From positions 62,001-126,000 of IMG/VR virus record IMGVR_UViG_3300028361_000013: a stretch of 64,000 nt of DNA. One strand, 5' to 3'. The position numbers and the translations under genes were made by a program. The notes beneath the pieces are model-generated. The model did not search any database, was not told the origin of the DNA, and saw nothing but the letters and a program-made list of their open reading frames with translations. Below, piece after piece: positions 56,907 through 63,761 of this stretch (position 1 is the first letter of the stretch; the number at the start of each line of letters is the position of its first letter). Origin of the DNA: a virus.

Positions 56907-56934
56907 TTATACGATTTTAAATTTTAAAAGTTCT
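56907..56934 (-). promoter_or_regulatory. Class A promoter, minus strand, AGAACTT variant
   Basis: AGAACTT, 14 bp, CGTATAA. The TAA of the upstream gene is the last part of the -10 box. Confidence 0.82.
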
Positions 56935-57884
56935 ATTTTTCCTGATTCTTTTGAATCTTGTTGTATAGATATGAACACAGTTTTTAATTCTTCATAATTT
57001 AGTTGAGATAATTTTGATATTACATCAGGTAATTTATTTGATTCTATTTCTATTGTTTCTAAAAAATCAGAATATATAACTGGAGACAATGTATTATGCC
57101 AAATTTCTTGATTATAATCATCTGAAAGAGCATAATATAATTTTAACTCTTCTTCACTAAAATCGGTTGGTATACCTTTACAAATAAGATAATCAATCAC
57201 CACTTTATTTGTCTCCAATAAAAGTACTGGAAAATTTATTCCTTCACAACTTAATCCATCTTCAAAATCAATTTCACAAACTCCTTGTTTTTCTACTCCA
57301 GACAAATCTTGACTTGGTTCCTGAAGCCAAAGTAAATAACTAACAACTGCAGAATAAATATCATATAGTTCAATTAATTTATTATTTAATTCATCAAGTT
57401 TTTCTTTTACAATATAATATGCGCTTGACCAAATCATAACAGATGAACCATGAACAATAGAATTTAGTATTATTCTTTTATTTGCTTCTTCTTTTATTAA
57501 TCTTAGTCTTTCTGGGGAGACTTCTATTTTTTCATTTTCAGAGTCAAAATCATATTCAATATCATCTTGATTAACAATCTTTGGTTTAATATTTATATCT
57601 TCTGGTACATCATACATTTCTCTAATTGTATCTTCCGCTATTTGTTCAAGCTCTGATTTAATGCTACTCTCAATAATATCTATTTTAAATTGATACGTTT
57701 TATATAAATTAAATAAATATACTGGGGAGAGATTGTGGTCTCCAACTCTTCTTTTAATTAACTCAAGAGATTTATTAAAACCAATATCCATTAATCTTTT
57801 TGGATTATGACTAAAAACTGGATGCGAACTTAAATTGAAATTCCCGTCTTCTATTTGTTTAATTATGTTTTGGCCTGGCTTCAT
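56907..57884 (-). CDS. Hypothetical protein, 325 aa
   Basis: 325 residues, acidic, almost entirely helical, with N-P-K-R-L-M-D-I-G-F and L-S-P-V-Y-L-F-N-L near the N-terminus and an acidic insertion (about 125-140). No family recognised. Its start overlaps the stop of the homing-endonuclease gene by 4 bp. A + T content is higher and no class B promoter precedes it, unlike neighbours, so this pair may be a later insertion. Confidence 0.85.
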   Translation of the reverse strand: MKPGQNIIKQIEDGNFNLSSHPVFSHNPKRLMDIGFNKSLELIKRRVGDHNLSPVYLFNLYKTYQFKIDIIESSIKSELEQIAEDTIREMYDVPEDINIKPKIVNQDDIEYDFDSENEKIEVSPERLRLIKEEANKRIILNSIVHGSSVMIWSSAYYIVKEKLDELNNKLIELYDIYSAVVSYLLWLQEPSQDLSGVEKQGVCEIDFEDGLSCEGINFPVLLLETNKVVIDYLICKGIPTDFSEEELKLYYALSDDYNQEIWHNTLSPVIYSDFLETIEIESNKLPDVISKLSQLNYEELKTVFISIQQDSKESGKIELLKFKIV

Positions 57885-58978
57885 TTTAATAGTTTATCTA
57901 ATTTATTTTTAACATTCTCATCAAAACGAATTCTTAATAATTTAATTTCATTTTTTTTACAAAATTCAGTCTTGATAAGGTCATTTTCTTGTGTCTTCTT
58001 AAGTTTTAATTTTGCAACTTCTGTATCTTTTAATCTCCAAGGATAAAAATGCTGCGCACCATCAAATTCAATCAAAACATTTAAGTCTGGTAAATAAAAA
58101 TCAAAAGGGAGAACTGCTTTATTTTTGCAATATTTAAATCTCTTTTGTCTTACAAAGTTAACGCTTTTTTCTTTAAGAATTTTTGCAACCAACTTTTCTC
58201 CTTTAGACTCATTACATGTTGGGCATCCTGAGCCCATCATATGGTGAGAGGGAGATTGCATAAATTCTCCATGCTTTAAGCAAATTATTTTAACTTTTTT
58301 TTTGCTATTGATTAATTCTGATTTAGAGTAATCATATTTAAAATCGTGAATCAAATTACTCCTATCTATAAAGCCTTCAAGAGAAAGTTTAGAGGTGCCT
58401 CCACATTTAGGACAACCATTTCCAGATAAATGATAATTAGGTTTTTGATTAAAATCTCCATGAAACTTACAAGTTATAATAATAGGAGTTCTATTGTTGA
58501 TATATTTGACTTTATCATAAATGAATTTGTCACCATGAACGCTGATAGTTTTATCTACAAACTCTTGACGAGTAAGGGAGAGTTTGTGTGATGCAGAGTT
58601 GTTTCCACATCTTGGACAACCGTGACTCTTTATATGAGTTTTGGGAGACTGTGTAAACTCACCATGATTAGGGCATACAATAACAAAAGCTTTTTCTATA
58701 TCAACATAAGATTCTTTATTATAAGAAAATTTGTTTCCATGTTTATCTTTAGCTCTTATCAGGAAGTCATCAAAAGTAATTCTCTTCCCTATCCTTCTTT
58801 TAATTTTACCACACTCTGGACAACCTTGGCCACTAATGTGGGCTGCTGTAGTTTGAAGGAATTCACCATGAACTTTACACCCTATAGCTACTTTAGTTAA
58901 TCTGTCTTTATAATCTACGTATGAATAATCATACAATTCACCATGAACCTTTTTAAATTTTATTAATATATCTTTCAT
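57881..58978 (-). CDS. Homing endonuclease: DUF723-type repeats plus Vsr/EDxHD-like nuclease
   Basis: 365 residues from ATG 58,978. Four to five repeats of about 55-60 residues in which a H-G-x-x-Y-D-Y-S strand is followed by C-x-x-H-G-E-F-x-Q and G-C-P-x-C, the DUF723 zinc-binding repeat that contacts DNA. The C-terminal part (about 270-365) carries F-D-F-Y-L-P ... I-E-F-D-G-A-Q-H-F, the acidic active site shared with the enzyme at 4,159. Typical of free-standing phage homing enzymes. Coupled (ATGA-type) to the following gene. Confidence 0.9.
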   Translation of the reverse strand: MKDILIKFKKVHGELYDYSYVDYKDRLTKVAIGCKVHGEFLQTTAAHISGQGCPECGKIKRRIGKRITFDDFLIRAKDKHGNKFSYNKESYVDIEKAFVIVCPNHGEFTQSPKTHIKSHGCPRCGNNSASHKLSLTRQEFVDKTISVHGDKFIYDKVKYINNRTPIIITCKFHGDFNQKPNYHLSGNGCPKCGGTSKLSLEGFIDRSNLIHDFKYDYSKSELINSKKKVKIICLKHGEFMQSPSHHMMGSGCPTCNESKGEKLVAKILKEKSVNFVRQKRFKYCKNKAVLPFDFYLPDLNVLIEFDGAQHFYPWRLKDTEVAKLKLKKTQENDLIKTEFCKKNEIKLLRIRFDENVKNKLDKLLK

Positions 58979-59076
58979 ATTAATAAATATATAAAATAAA
59001 AATGAAAAACCAAAATAACTCTGTTTTCTATTTTTATAAAACAATACTTCAAAGAACGTTTTCTAAATTTATAATT

Positions 59077-59445
59077 TTAGTATGCTCCGTCTGGAGTTGA
59101 ATAATCTGCCTCACCACTTCCGAACTCTACATCACCAGCAGCGTCAATTGCATTCTCACAAGCTTCTTGTTCAGTTGTTGCTACAACTTTCATTGTTCTG
59201 AAGGCGTGAGTTGTTCGACAAACTTCAACAGTCCATATTCTTGACTTAGGTTCTTCAGGCAAGCAGTGCTCTGCCATGTCTGAGTTAGCGTCATTTGCTA
59301 CAGGGGCTTTCACTGGACAGTTATCAATAATGAACTTTCTTCTCTGGTCCTGTGGAATTACTTCAACAGCTGCTCTTAACATATTTGCCACTACTTGGTC
59401 CAAGGTATTCAGGTACTGTTCGAATTTATTATCTATGCTGCTCAT
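59077..59445 (-). CDS. Hypothetical protein
   Basis: 122 residues from ATG 59,445. Helical N-terminus, then a small beta-alpha-beta domain (W-T-V-E-V-C-R-T-T ... T-M-K-V-V-A-T-T-E-Q-E-A-C-E-N-A-I). Unknown. Only one base before the upstream gene. The gap 58,979-59,076 is A/T-rich without a gene. Confidence 0.78.
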   Translation of the reverse strand: MSSIDNKFEQYLNTLDQVVANMLRAAVEVIPQDQRRKFIIDNCPVKAPVANDANSDMAEHCLPEEPKSRIWTVEVCRTTHAFRTMKVVATTEQEACENAIDAAGDVEFGSGEADYSTPDGAY

Positions 59446-59446
59446 G

Positions 59447-59605
59447 TTATTTAGTTTTTGGAGTGTACAACATTGTACGTTTTTTTTTTTTCTCAGTGTA
59501 TTCAGGAGTCTTAACGAATCCAAATTTCTGGTACCACTTAGGGAGACTTCGAATTAGAATCTTATCCTTCTTAACTCTTCCGTGACCCACAACTGGGTGA
59601 GACAT
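59447..59605 (-). CDS. Small basic protein
   Basis: 52 residues from ATG 59,605; an in-frame ATG at 59,635 would add 10 and overlap the upstream gene by 17 bp. Very basic C-terminal half (E-K-K-K-K-R). Unknown. Confidence 0.65.
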   Translation of the reverse strand: MSHPVVGHGRVKKDKILIRSLPKWYQKFGFVKTPEYTEKKKKRTMLYTPKTK

Positions 59606-59618
59606 CCCTACAATTCTA

Positions 59619-59840
59619 TCAGTTAACCTTAACATCAAAAGTCTTACATAGTTCTTTGTCTATATTTACAATCGAAACATATAGCAATTTACCGCTGTAG
59701 AAAGGTATCTTTCTCATTAACGCTGACTCAACTTGGCTAATTCTTGTAAATCCGCTATCATATACTGAAGCTAAAATTTTTCTACTTTTTGAGCAACATA
59801 CAGTTGCTTTAATTGTATCTGTTTCTTTAATTCTAAACAT
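59619..59840 (-). CDS. Small paralogue protein, copy 1
   Basis: 73 residues, about 60 percent identical along its length to the gene at 63,108 (both contain Y-D-S-G-F-T, S-A-L-M-R-K-I-P-F-Y and F-D-V-K-V-N). Beta-rich with a central helix. An internal duplication of a phage gene of unknown function. Confidence 0.85.
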   Translation of the reverse strand: MFRIKETDTIKATVCCSKSRKILASVYDSGFTRISQVESALMRKIPFYSGKLLYVSIVNIDKELCKTFDVKVN

Positions 59841-59866
59841 TTTATTTTGGTTTTTTATTAGTTAAT

Positions 59867-59897
59867 TATATAACGATGGTGATTTAAAAAGTTACAA
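59867..59897 (-). promoter_or_regulatory. Class B promoter
   Basis: Minus strand, TATATAAC-type -10; between the tRNA and the copy-1 gene. Confidence 0.88.
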
Positions 59898-59901
59898 CTT
59901 G

Positions 59902-59971
59902 TGCTCCCACACGGGTTCGAACCGTGGACTGCGGGTTTTAGAAGCCCAGCTTTCTACCAACTGATAGGAGC
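59902..59971 (-). tRNA. Atypical tRNA with apparent CUA anticodon
   Basis: 70 nt. Acceptor GCTCCTA / TGGGAGC (7 bp), T-arm CACGG-TTCGAAC-CCGTG and a five-base variable region are standard. The anticodon arm is TGGGC-TTCTAAA-ACCCG with anticodon CTA (59,941-59,939), which would read UAG, although the C31-A39 pair is a mismatch. The D region (AGTTGGTAGA) lacks the usual 4-bp stem, which makes the RNA 4-6 nt shorter than normal. It may be a defective or suppressor tRNA. CCA is not encoded. Confidence 0.75.
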
Positions 59972-59972
59972 G

Positions 59973-60002
59973 AAAAAAGGGAGAGGTGTGAATTCCTCCC
60001 TA
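59973..60002 (-). terminator. Terminator between ParB-like gene and tRNA
   Basis: GGGAGG / CTCTCCC hairpin with T6 on the minus strand. Confidence 0.88.
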
Positions 60003-60008
60003 TCAATC

Positions 60009-60818
60009 TTATTTCAATAGCTTGGCAATATCTTCTGCCGAAGCCTTAGACTTCAATTTGTTAACAATTGCTTTAAGTACTGCTGCTTTACCACTTGCAG
60101 GGTTATCCTCAATTGCAAGTTCAATTGCTGCTTCCAACTTGGCAACATCCGCTGACAATTTCTTTGTGTTAGCATTTGCTGAGGTAGCCTTCTTTTTCTT
60201 TGGCTCTCCATCCTCATCCCCTGCATCAACATTCGCATTTGCCACAGCCTCTTCTGCCAACTTCACTTGCTCTTCTGGGTCTTTGGTTGTTCTCTGAATC
60301 TCATTCACAAGAGCCACAGAAATCAATCCTTTCTCAACCATGTCTTGAATGGTCTGAGGTGCTTTGGTGACATTAATAATGTTGTACACCTGCGCTTGTG
60401 AAAGACCTACGTTTGCACCAATCTCCAACGGCTTCATTCCCATTGCTTTAAGTCTTGCAAACCCAGTAGCCATCTCAGAGGCTGAAAGTTTCTTTGAAGC
60501 CTCTCCATCAAGCAACATTGTTAAGACACGACCTTTCTCATCTCCTTTTGCGCTCATCACATTTACGTGAGTAATGTTTGCACCATACTTTTTGTTGGCA
60601 ATCGCAATTGCTGCCAATCTACGGTGTCCTGCTGTCAAGAGGAATTTGTCCTCTCCACGAACTTTCGTTGCAATAATTGGAGTCTGCTGTCCAAGTTTTG
60701 CAATTGACTGAGCGAGCGCATCAATGTCTCCAAGGTCTGTTCTGACGTTGAATCCCTTCTCAACAATTATTGCTGCTAATGCTACTTTGTAAAAATCACT
60801 TTTTTGAATTATTTTCAT
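60009..60818 (-). CDS. ParB/Srx-type DNA-binding protein
   Basis: 269 residues. Residues about 20-90: F-N-V-R-T-D, I-D-A-L-A-Q-S-I, G-Q-Q-T-P-I-I-A, L-T-A-G-H-R-R-L-A-A-I, the ParB N-terminal (CTPase/Srx-like) domain with its G-x-R-R motif. Residues about 115-180 are a helix-turn-helix (L-S-A-S-E-M-A ... E-I-G-A-N-V-G-L-S-Q-A-Q-V). The C-terminal third is Lys-rich and helical. Roles in phages include DNA partition, transcription regulation or plasmid-like maintenance. No ParA is seen nearby. Class B promoter upstream. Confidence 0.92.
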   Translation of the reverse strand: MKIIQKSDFYKVALAAIIVEKGFNVRTDLGDIDALAQSIAKLGQQTPIIATKVRGEDKFLLTAGHRRLAAIAIANKKYGANITHVNVMSAKGDEKGRVLTMLLDGEASKKLSASEMATGFARLKAMGMKPLEIGANVGLSQAQVYNIINVTKAPQTIQDMVEKGLISVALVNEIQRTTKDPEEQVKLAEEAVANANVDAGDEDGEPKKKKATSANANTKKLSADVAKLEAAIELAIEDNPASGKAAVLKAIVNKLKSKASAEDIAKLLK

Positions 60819-60845
60819 AATATGTATTTGTTTATTGGTTCACTT

Positions 60846-60875
60846 GTATAACGATGGCAATTTAAAAAGTTACAA
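60846..60875 (-). promoter_or_regulatory. Class B promoter
   Basis: Minus strand, 27 nt before the ParB-like start. Confidence 0.9.
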
Positions 60876-61088
60876 TTAAACTATAACTTTCTCAACAGAA
60901 TCATCAATAACACTTGAAGAAACTTTAATTTTTCTTGTAAATGTTTCACTATCTTCAGGTGCAAGCCCTTCTCTATCAGCTGCAAATGACAAACCATCTG
61001 CAACATTGTGCATGACTTCACGAATATCTCCATCTGAACACACCTTATCTTCAAATTCTATTTCTACTGTAAAAATTAATTTTTTCAT
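60876..61088 (-). CDS. Small hypothetical protein
   Basis: 70 residues, beta-alpha-beta with acidic loops. The stop abuts the next promoter. Unknown. Confidence 0.82.
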   Translation of the reverse strand: MKKLIFTVEIEFEDKVCSDGDIREVMHNVADGLSFAADREGLAPEDSETFTRKIKVSSSVIDDSVEKVIV

Positions 61089-61111
61089 AATGTTTTTTTA
61101 TTAGTTCAAGT

Positions 61112-61141
61112 GTATAACGATGGTAATTTAAAAAGTTACAA
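61112..61141 (-). promoter_or_regulatory. Class B promoter
   Basis: Minus strand, 23 nt before ATG 61,088. Confidence 0.9.
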
Positions 61142-61168
61142 AAAGCCCCCACGTCAATGAGGGCTTTA
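61142..61168 (-). terminator. Terminator
   Basis: AAAGCCCTC / GGGGGCTTTTT hairpin on the minus strand, end of the 61,172 gene. Confidence 0.88.
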
Positions 61169-61171
61169 GTT

Positions 61172-61732
61172 TTATGCTTTTACACCTATTGACTTTAGGT
61201 ATTCTAAGTTTAGAATTTTGTTTCCTGCTTTAAGTTCTCTCTTCACTACGCCCTGAAGCATAGTTGCCACAGCCTCCTGCTTGTACTTTTTAAGCATTGC
61301 TGTAATTGTACCTGCTTTGAATGAAATAATGCTGTAGCCATTCGGTACTTCAATAAGAATTCCTTTTTTAGCATCTCTATTTAATTGTTTTTGAAATCCT
61401 GCTTCAGAAACAAGCGCACCAATTACACAATCAAGTGTATCACGGCTTGAGTAAGTTCGTCCACCACCCATCTCTGTTTCATGTTCAGGAAAGGTTTTCA
61501 ACTTCTCTTCTAATTCAGCCTCAACGTTTCTTGCTTGTTTGTAGTCAGTTCCAATTGGGCTGTACTCAAAGCATCCACCATGTGCGCTGTCATATACGTG
61601 CAGGACAGCTTTGCCATCCACACAAATATCTGCGTCAAATCCCTCCATTCCATCATGTCCTGGAAAGGTCTTTAACTTTTTTAAAGTAATCTTTAATTCT
61701 GAGGCTGTCGCCAATGTGTTTTTAATACTCAT
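61172..61732 (-). CDS. Hypothetical protein
   Basis: 186 residues; K-T-F-P-G-H-D-G-M-E-G-F-D-A-D-I-C and A-H-G-G-C-F-E-Y motifs in the N-terminal half, helical middle, basic C-terminus. Family not recognised. Own class B promoter and terminator, i.e. a single-gene unit. Confidence 0.85.
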   Translation of the reverse strand: MSIKNTLATASELKITLKKLKTFPGHDGMEGFDADICVDGKAVLHVYDSAHGGCFEYSPIGTDYKQARNVEAELEEKLKTFPEHETEMGGGRTYSSRDTLDCVIGALVSEAGFQKQLNRDAKKGILIEVPNGYSIISFKAGTITAMLKKYKQEAVATMLQGVVKRELKAGNKILNLEYLKSIGVKA

Positions 61733-61757
61733 GTTGTTATATTTTTTATGTTACAAG

Positions 61758-61788
61758 TATATAACGACACGGATTTAAAAAGTTACAA
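61758..61788 (-). promoter_or_regulatory. Class B promoter
   Basis: Minus strand, 25 nt before ATG 61,732. Confidence 0.88.
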
Positions 61789-61790
61789 AA

Positions 61791-62153
61791 CTACCAACAC
61801 ATATAGTTAGAAATTATAACAACCTTACCATCATCAAGCGTTGCTGTACCATCAATGCTGTGTGCTCCGTGTACATATTCCAACCAGTATTCAACTGCTC
61901 CTTGGTCTTCTGCTTTGCATACAACACTTACACTCTTATAAGGTAGAGTCTTTTTTGTTATTGGACAAATAGCAGGAACGCCAATCTTTTTTGAAAGGTC
62001 TTTACCTTCTGGTGAGTTTGGCTTATAAGGAATTCCTTGAGCTATAATCATTCCTTGACTAATCTTTTTGTGAGAACCTCTTGGGTCACCTGCTTCAGTG
62101 TATTCACCCCATACGTCATCTTTGGTAATTCCTTGGTAAATTTCTTTGTTCAT
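61791..62153 (-). CDS. Hypothetical protein
   Basis: 120 residues, alpha/beta; P-A-I-C-P-I-T-K-K-T and final C-W. Stop lies 2 bp from the next promoter. Unknown. Confidence 0.84.
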   Translation of the reverse strand: MNKEIYQGITKDDVWGEYTEAGDPRGSHKKISQGMIIAQGIPYKPNSPEGKDLSKKIGVPAICPITKKTLPYKSVSVVCKAEDQGAVEYWLEYVHGAHSIDGTATLDDGKVVIISNYMCW

Positions 62154-62170
62154 GGTATCGTGTTTTTATT

Positions 62171-62200
62171 TTATAACGATTATTATTTAAAAAGTTACAA
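62171..62200 (-). promoter_or_regulatory. Class B promoter
   Basis: Minus strand, 17 nt before ATG 62,153. Confidence 0.88.
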
Positions 62201-62243
62201 TCCGCTTCGCTACTTGGCGTAAACGCACAAAGGGAGACTTTAC

Positions 62244-63050
62244 TTATGCTGCTTGCCTATCTAATAGGGAGACTTTGAAATTGTCAAGCAATGCCAACCT
62301 CTCTCTTGCTGTTGCGTGAAATTCTGCTGTTGTCTGGCTTGAAGCCTCTTCATTTAAAGTTGTGGAAAGGTTTCGAGTTTGGTTCTTAATCATTCTATTA
62401 ATATGAATTTCAATTGCTTCTGGCGTACCAACTTCAAAAAGAAACTGCGTCATCATTTCAACGTGCTTCTTTGTTGCAATTCTATTGTTTCCACTAATGT
62501 TAACTTTGAAGCCTTGGAAAGTTCTCCAGAGCATTCCAATAGCTCCTTCAACCTTTGTCTGGTTAATCTTTTTTGTCTCTTCTGGCGTTTGGCACAATTT
62601 GTATAATTCACGTACCTCAGCCTCAGTAATATAAACGTCTTCAATTTTTGTGCTGTACTTCTTAAGAACAACAACATCAGTATCCAGACCAGTCTTTGGG
62701 TGAGCTATCATTACCTTAAGGCATGAAGAGAACATACTATCAGAATTACTTTCACCTCCTGCTTTAATCATGTAATCCAGACCTTCACCTGGGTATCCAA
62801 GACCCCATATCATTGCGTGGCGTACCTGTTGAGCTGTTGGTTGTTTAACATTCTCAAGAATTCCTACAGCATCACCTAAGTAATCTGGGTTGCCCTGAAA
62901 GTTTTTGTGGTTGTAAAAGCAAATTGCTTCTGGCTGTTCGAATAAAAGAGCTTCTTTGCGTTCTTTGCTGGCTCTATTCAACAGCTCCTTAAGTGCTCCT
63001 GAAACACCGTCAATATAATAAGTCTTGTTGTTTAATTTTACAGTCTTCAT
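62244..63050 (-). CDS. Hypothetical protein, 268 aa
   Basis: 268 residues. N-terminal K-T-Y-Y-I-D-G-V-S-G-A-L-K-E, then A-I-C-F-Y-N-H-K-N-F-Q-G-N-P-D-Y-L-G-D-A and M-I-W-G-L-G-Y-P-G-E-G-L-D-Y; C-terminal helical bundle. Not recognised. Own class B promoter. Confidence 0.85.
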   Translation of the reverse strand: MKTVKLNNKTYYIDGVSGALKELLNRASKERKEALLFEQPEAICFYNHKNFQGNPDYLGDAVGILENVKQPTAQQVRHAMIWGLGYPGEGLDYMIKAGGESNSDSMFSSCLKVMIAHPKTGLDTDVVVLKKYSTKIEDVYITEAEVRELYKLCQTPEETKKINQTKVEGAIGMLWRTFQGFKVNISGNNRIATKKHVEMMTQFLFEVGTPEAIEIHINRMIKNQTRNLSTTLNEEASSQTTAEFHATARERLALLDNFKVSLLDRQAA

Positions 63051-63076
63051 GTCTAATGTTTTTATTGGTTACAAGT

Positions 63077-63106
63077 GTATAACGACAGGAATTTAAAAAG
63101 TTACAA
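63077..63106 (-). promoter_or_regulatory. Class B promoter
   Basis: Minus strand, between two genes; 26 nt before ATG 63,050. Confidence 0.9.
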
Positions 63107-63107
63107 A

Positions 63108-63338
63108 CTATCGGTTTACTTTAACGTCAAAAGACTTATGTGTCTCTTCATCAATATTTGTAATTGAAATGCTTATTAACTTTCCGCCATAGAAGGGTAT
63201 CTTCCTCATCAAAGCTGACCTAGCGCTATTAATTGTTGTAAAGCCACTATCGTATAGTGTTGCTAAAAGCTTTCCACTTCTTGAGCAGGTTGCTGTTGCT
63301 TTAACTGTATCTCTATCTTTAATTCTAAATCTTGACAT
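63108..63338 (-). CDS. Small paralogue protein, copy 2
   Basis: 76 residues, close relative of the gene at 59,619 (see there). Unknown function; shares the class B promoter of the upstream gene. Confidence 0.85.
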   Translation of the reverse strand: MSRFRIKDRDTVKATATCSRSGKLLATLYDSGFTTINSARSALMRKIPFYGGKLISISITNIDEETHKSFDVKVNR

Positions 63339-63345
63339 TGCTTTC

Positions 63346-63540
63346 TTATTTTTTATTGTTATAAATTTCTCTAGCGTGCTTGGTAATTTTTGCTTTATCC
63401 CAGGGAGATGGAGCTAAATACTCTTCACAAACTTTTGCTCCAAATCTCAAACTATTGCAGGCATCAATCATTTTTTGCTTGCTTATTGACTTGGCGTGCA
63501 GGTAATCTCCAGAGTTGTTATGTAGTGTATAAACTGCCAT
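63346..63540 (-). CDS. Small hypothetical protein
   Basis: 64 residues, basic, helical. Seven bp before copy 2. Unknown. Confidence 0.82.
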   Translation of the reverse strand: MAVYTLHNNSGDYLHAKSISKQKMIDACNSLRFGAKVCEEYLAPSPWDKAKITKHAREIYNNKK

Positions 63541-63570
63541 TGTCTTAATGTTTTTTTATTGGTTATGACT

Positions 63571-63600
63571 ATATAACGATGGCAATTCAAAAAGTTACAA
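63571..63600 (-). promoter_or_regulatory. Class B promoter
   Basis: Minus strand, reads the 63,540 and copy-2 genes. Confidence 0.88.
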
Positions 63601-63627
63601 AACGCCTAAAACAATAAAATATAGGTC

Positions 63628-63689
63628 AAAAAAGTTTAAGGCAGGTTGGAGTCTACTCTTCCGCCATTTTTGAATGTCGTGCCCGTCTC
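63628..63689 (-). ncRNA. Small RNA, member of the class B sRNA family
   Basis: Contains GGAAGAGTAGACTCCAACC and TGCC followed by TTAAAC-TTTTTT, the clearest copy of the family (63,640-63,665). No frame. Confidence 0.65.
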
Positions 63690-63694
63690 CATGT

Positions 63695-63724
63695 GTATAA
63701 CGATAGGAATTCAAAAAGTTACAA
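63695..63724 (-). promoter_or_regulatory. Class B promoter
   Basis: Minus strand; drives the small RNA at 63,628. Confidence 0.88.
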
Positions 63725-63728
63725 AGCA

Positions 63729-63757
63729 CAAAAAAGCCCCCTGTTACGGAGGCTTGT
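63729..63757 (-). terminator. Terminator
   Basis: AAGCCTCC / GGGGGCTTTTTT hairpin on the minus strand, end of the gene at 63,762. Confidence 0.9.
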
Positions 63758-63761
63758 AGGC

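Noticed and set aside
56767-56997. Plus-strand frame of 76 codons
   Set aside because: Antisense to a proline-rich gene that has a correctly placed class A promoter; it also runs over that promoter.
59056-59083. Class A-like sequence AGAACGT ... with the usual TTCTAAATTTATA spacer, plus strand
   Set aside because: No CGTATAA at the right distance and it points into minus-strand genes; perhaps a decayed copy.
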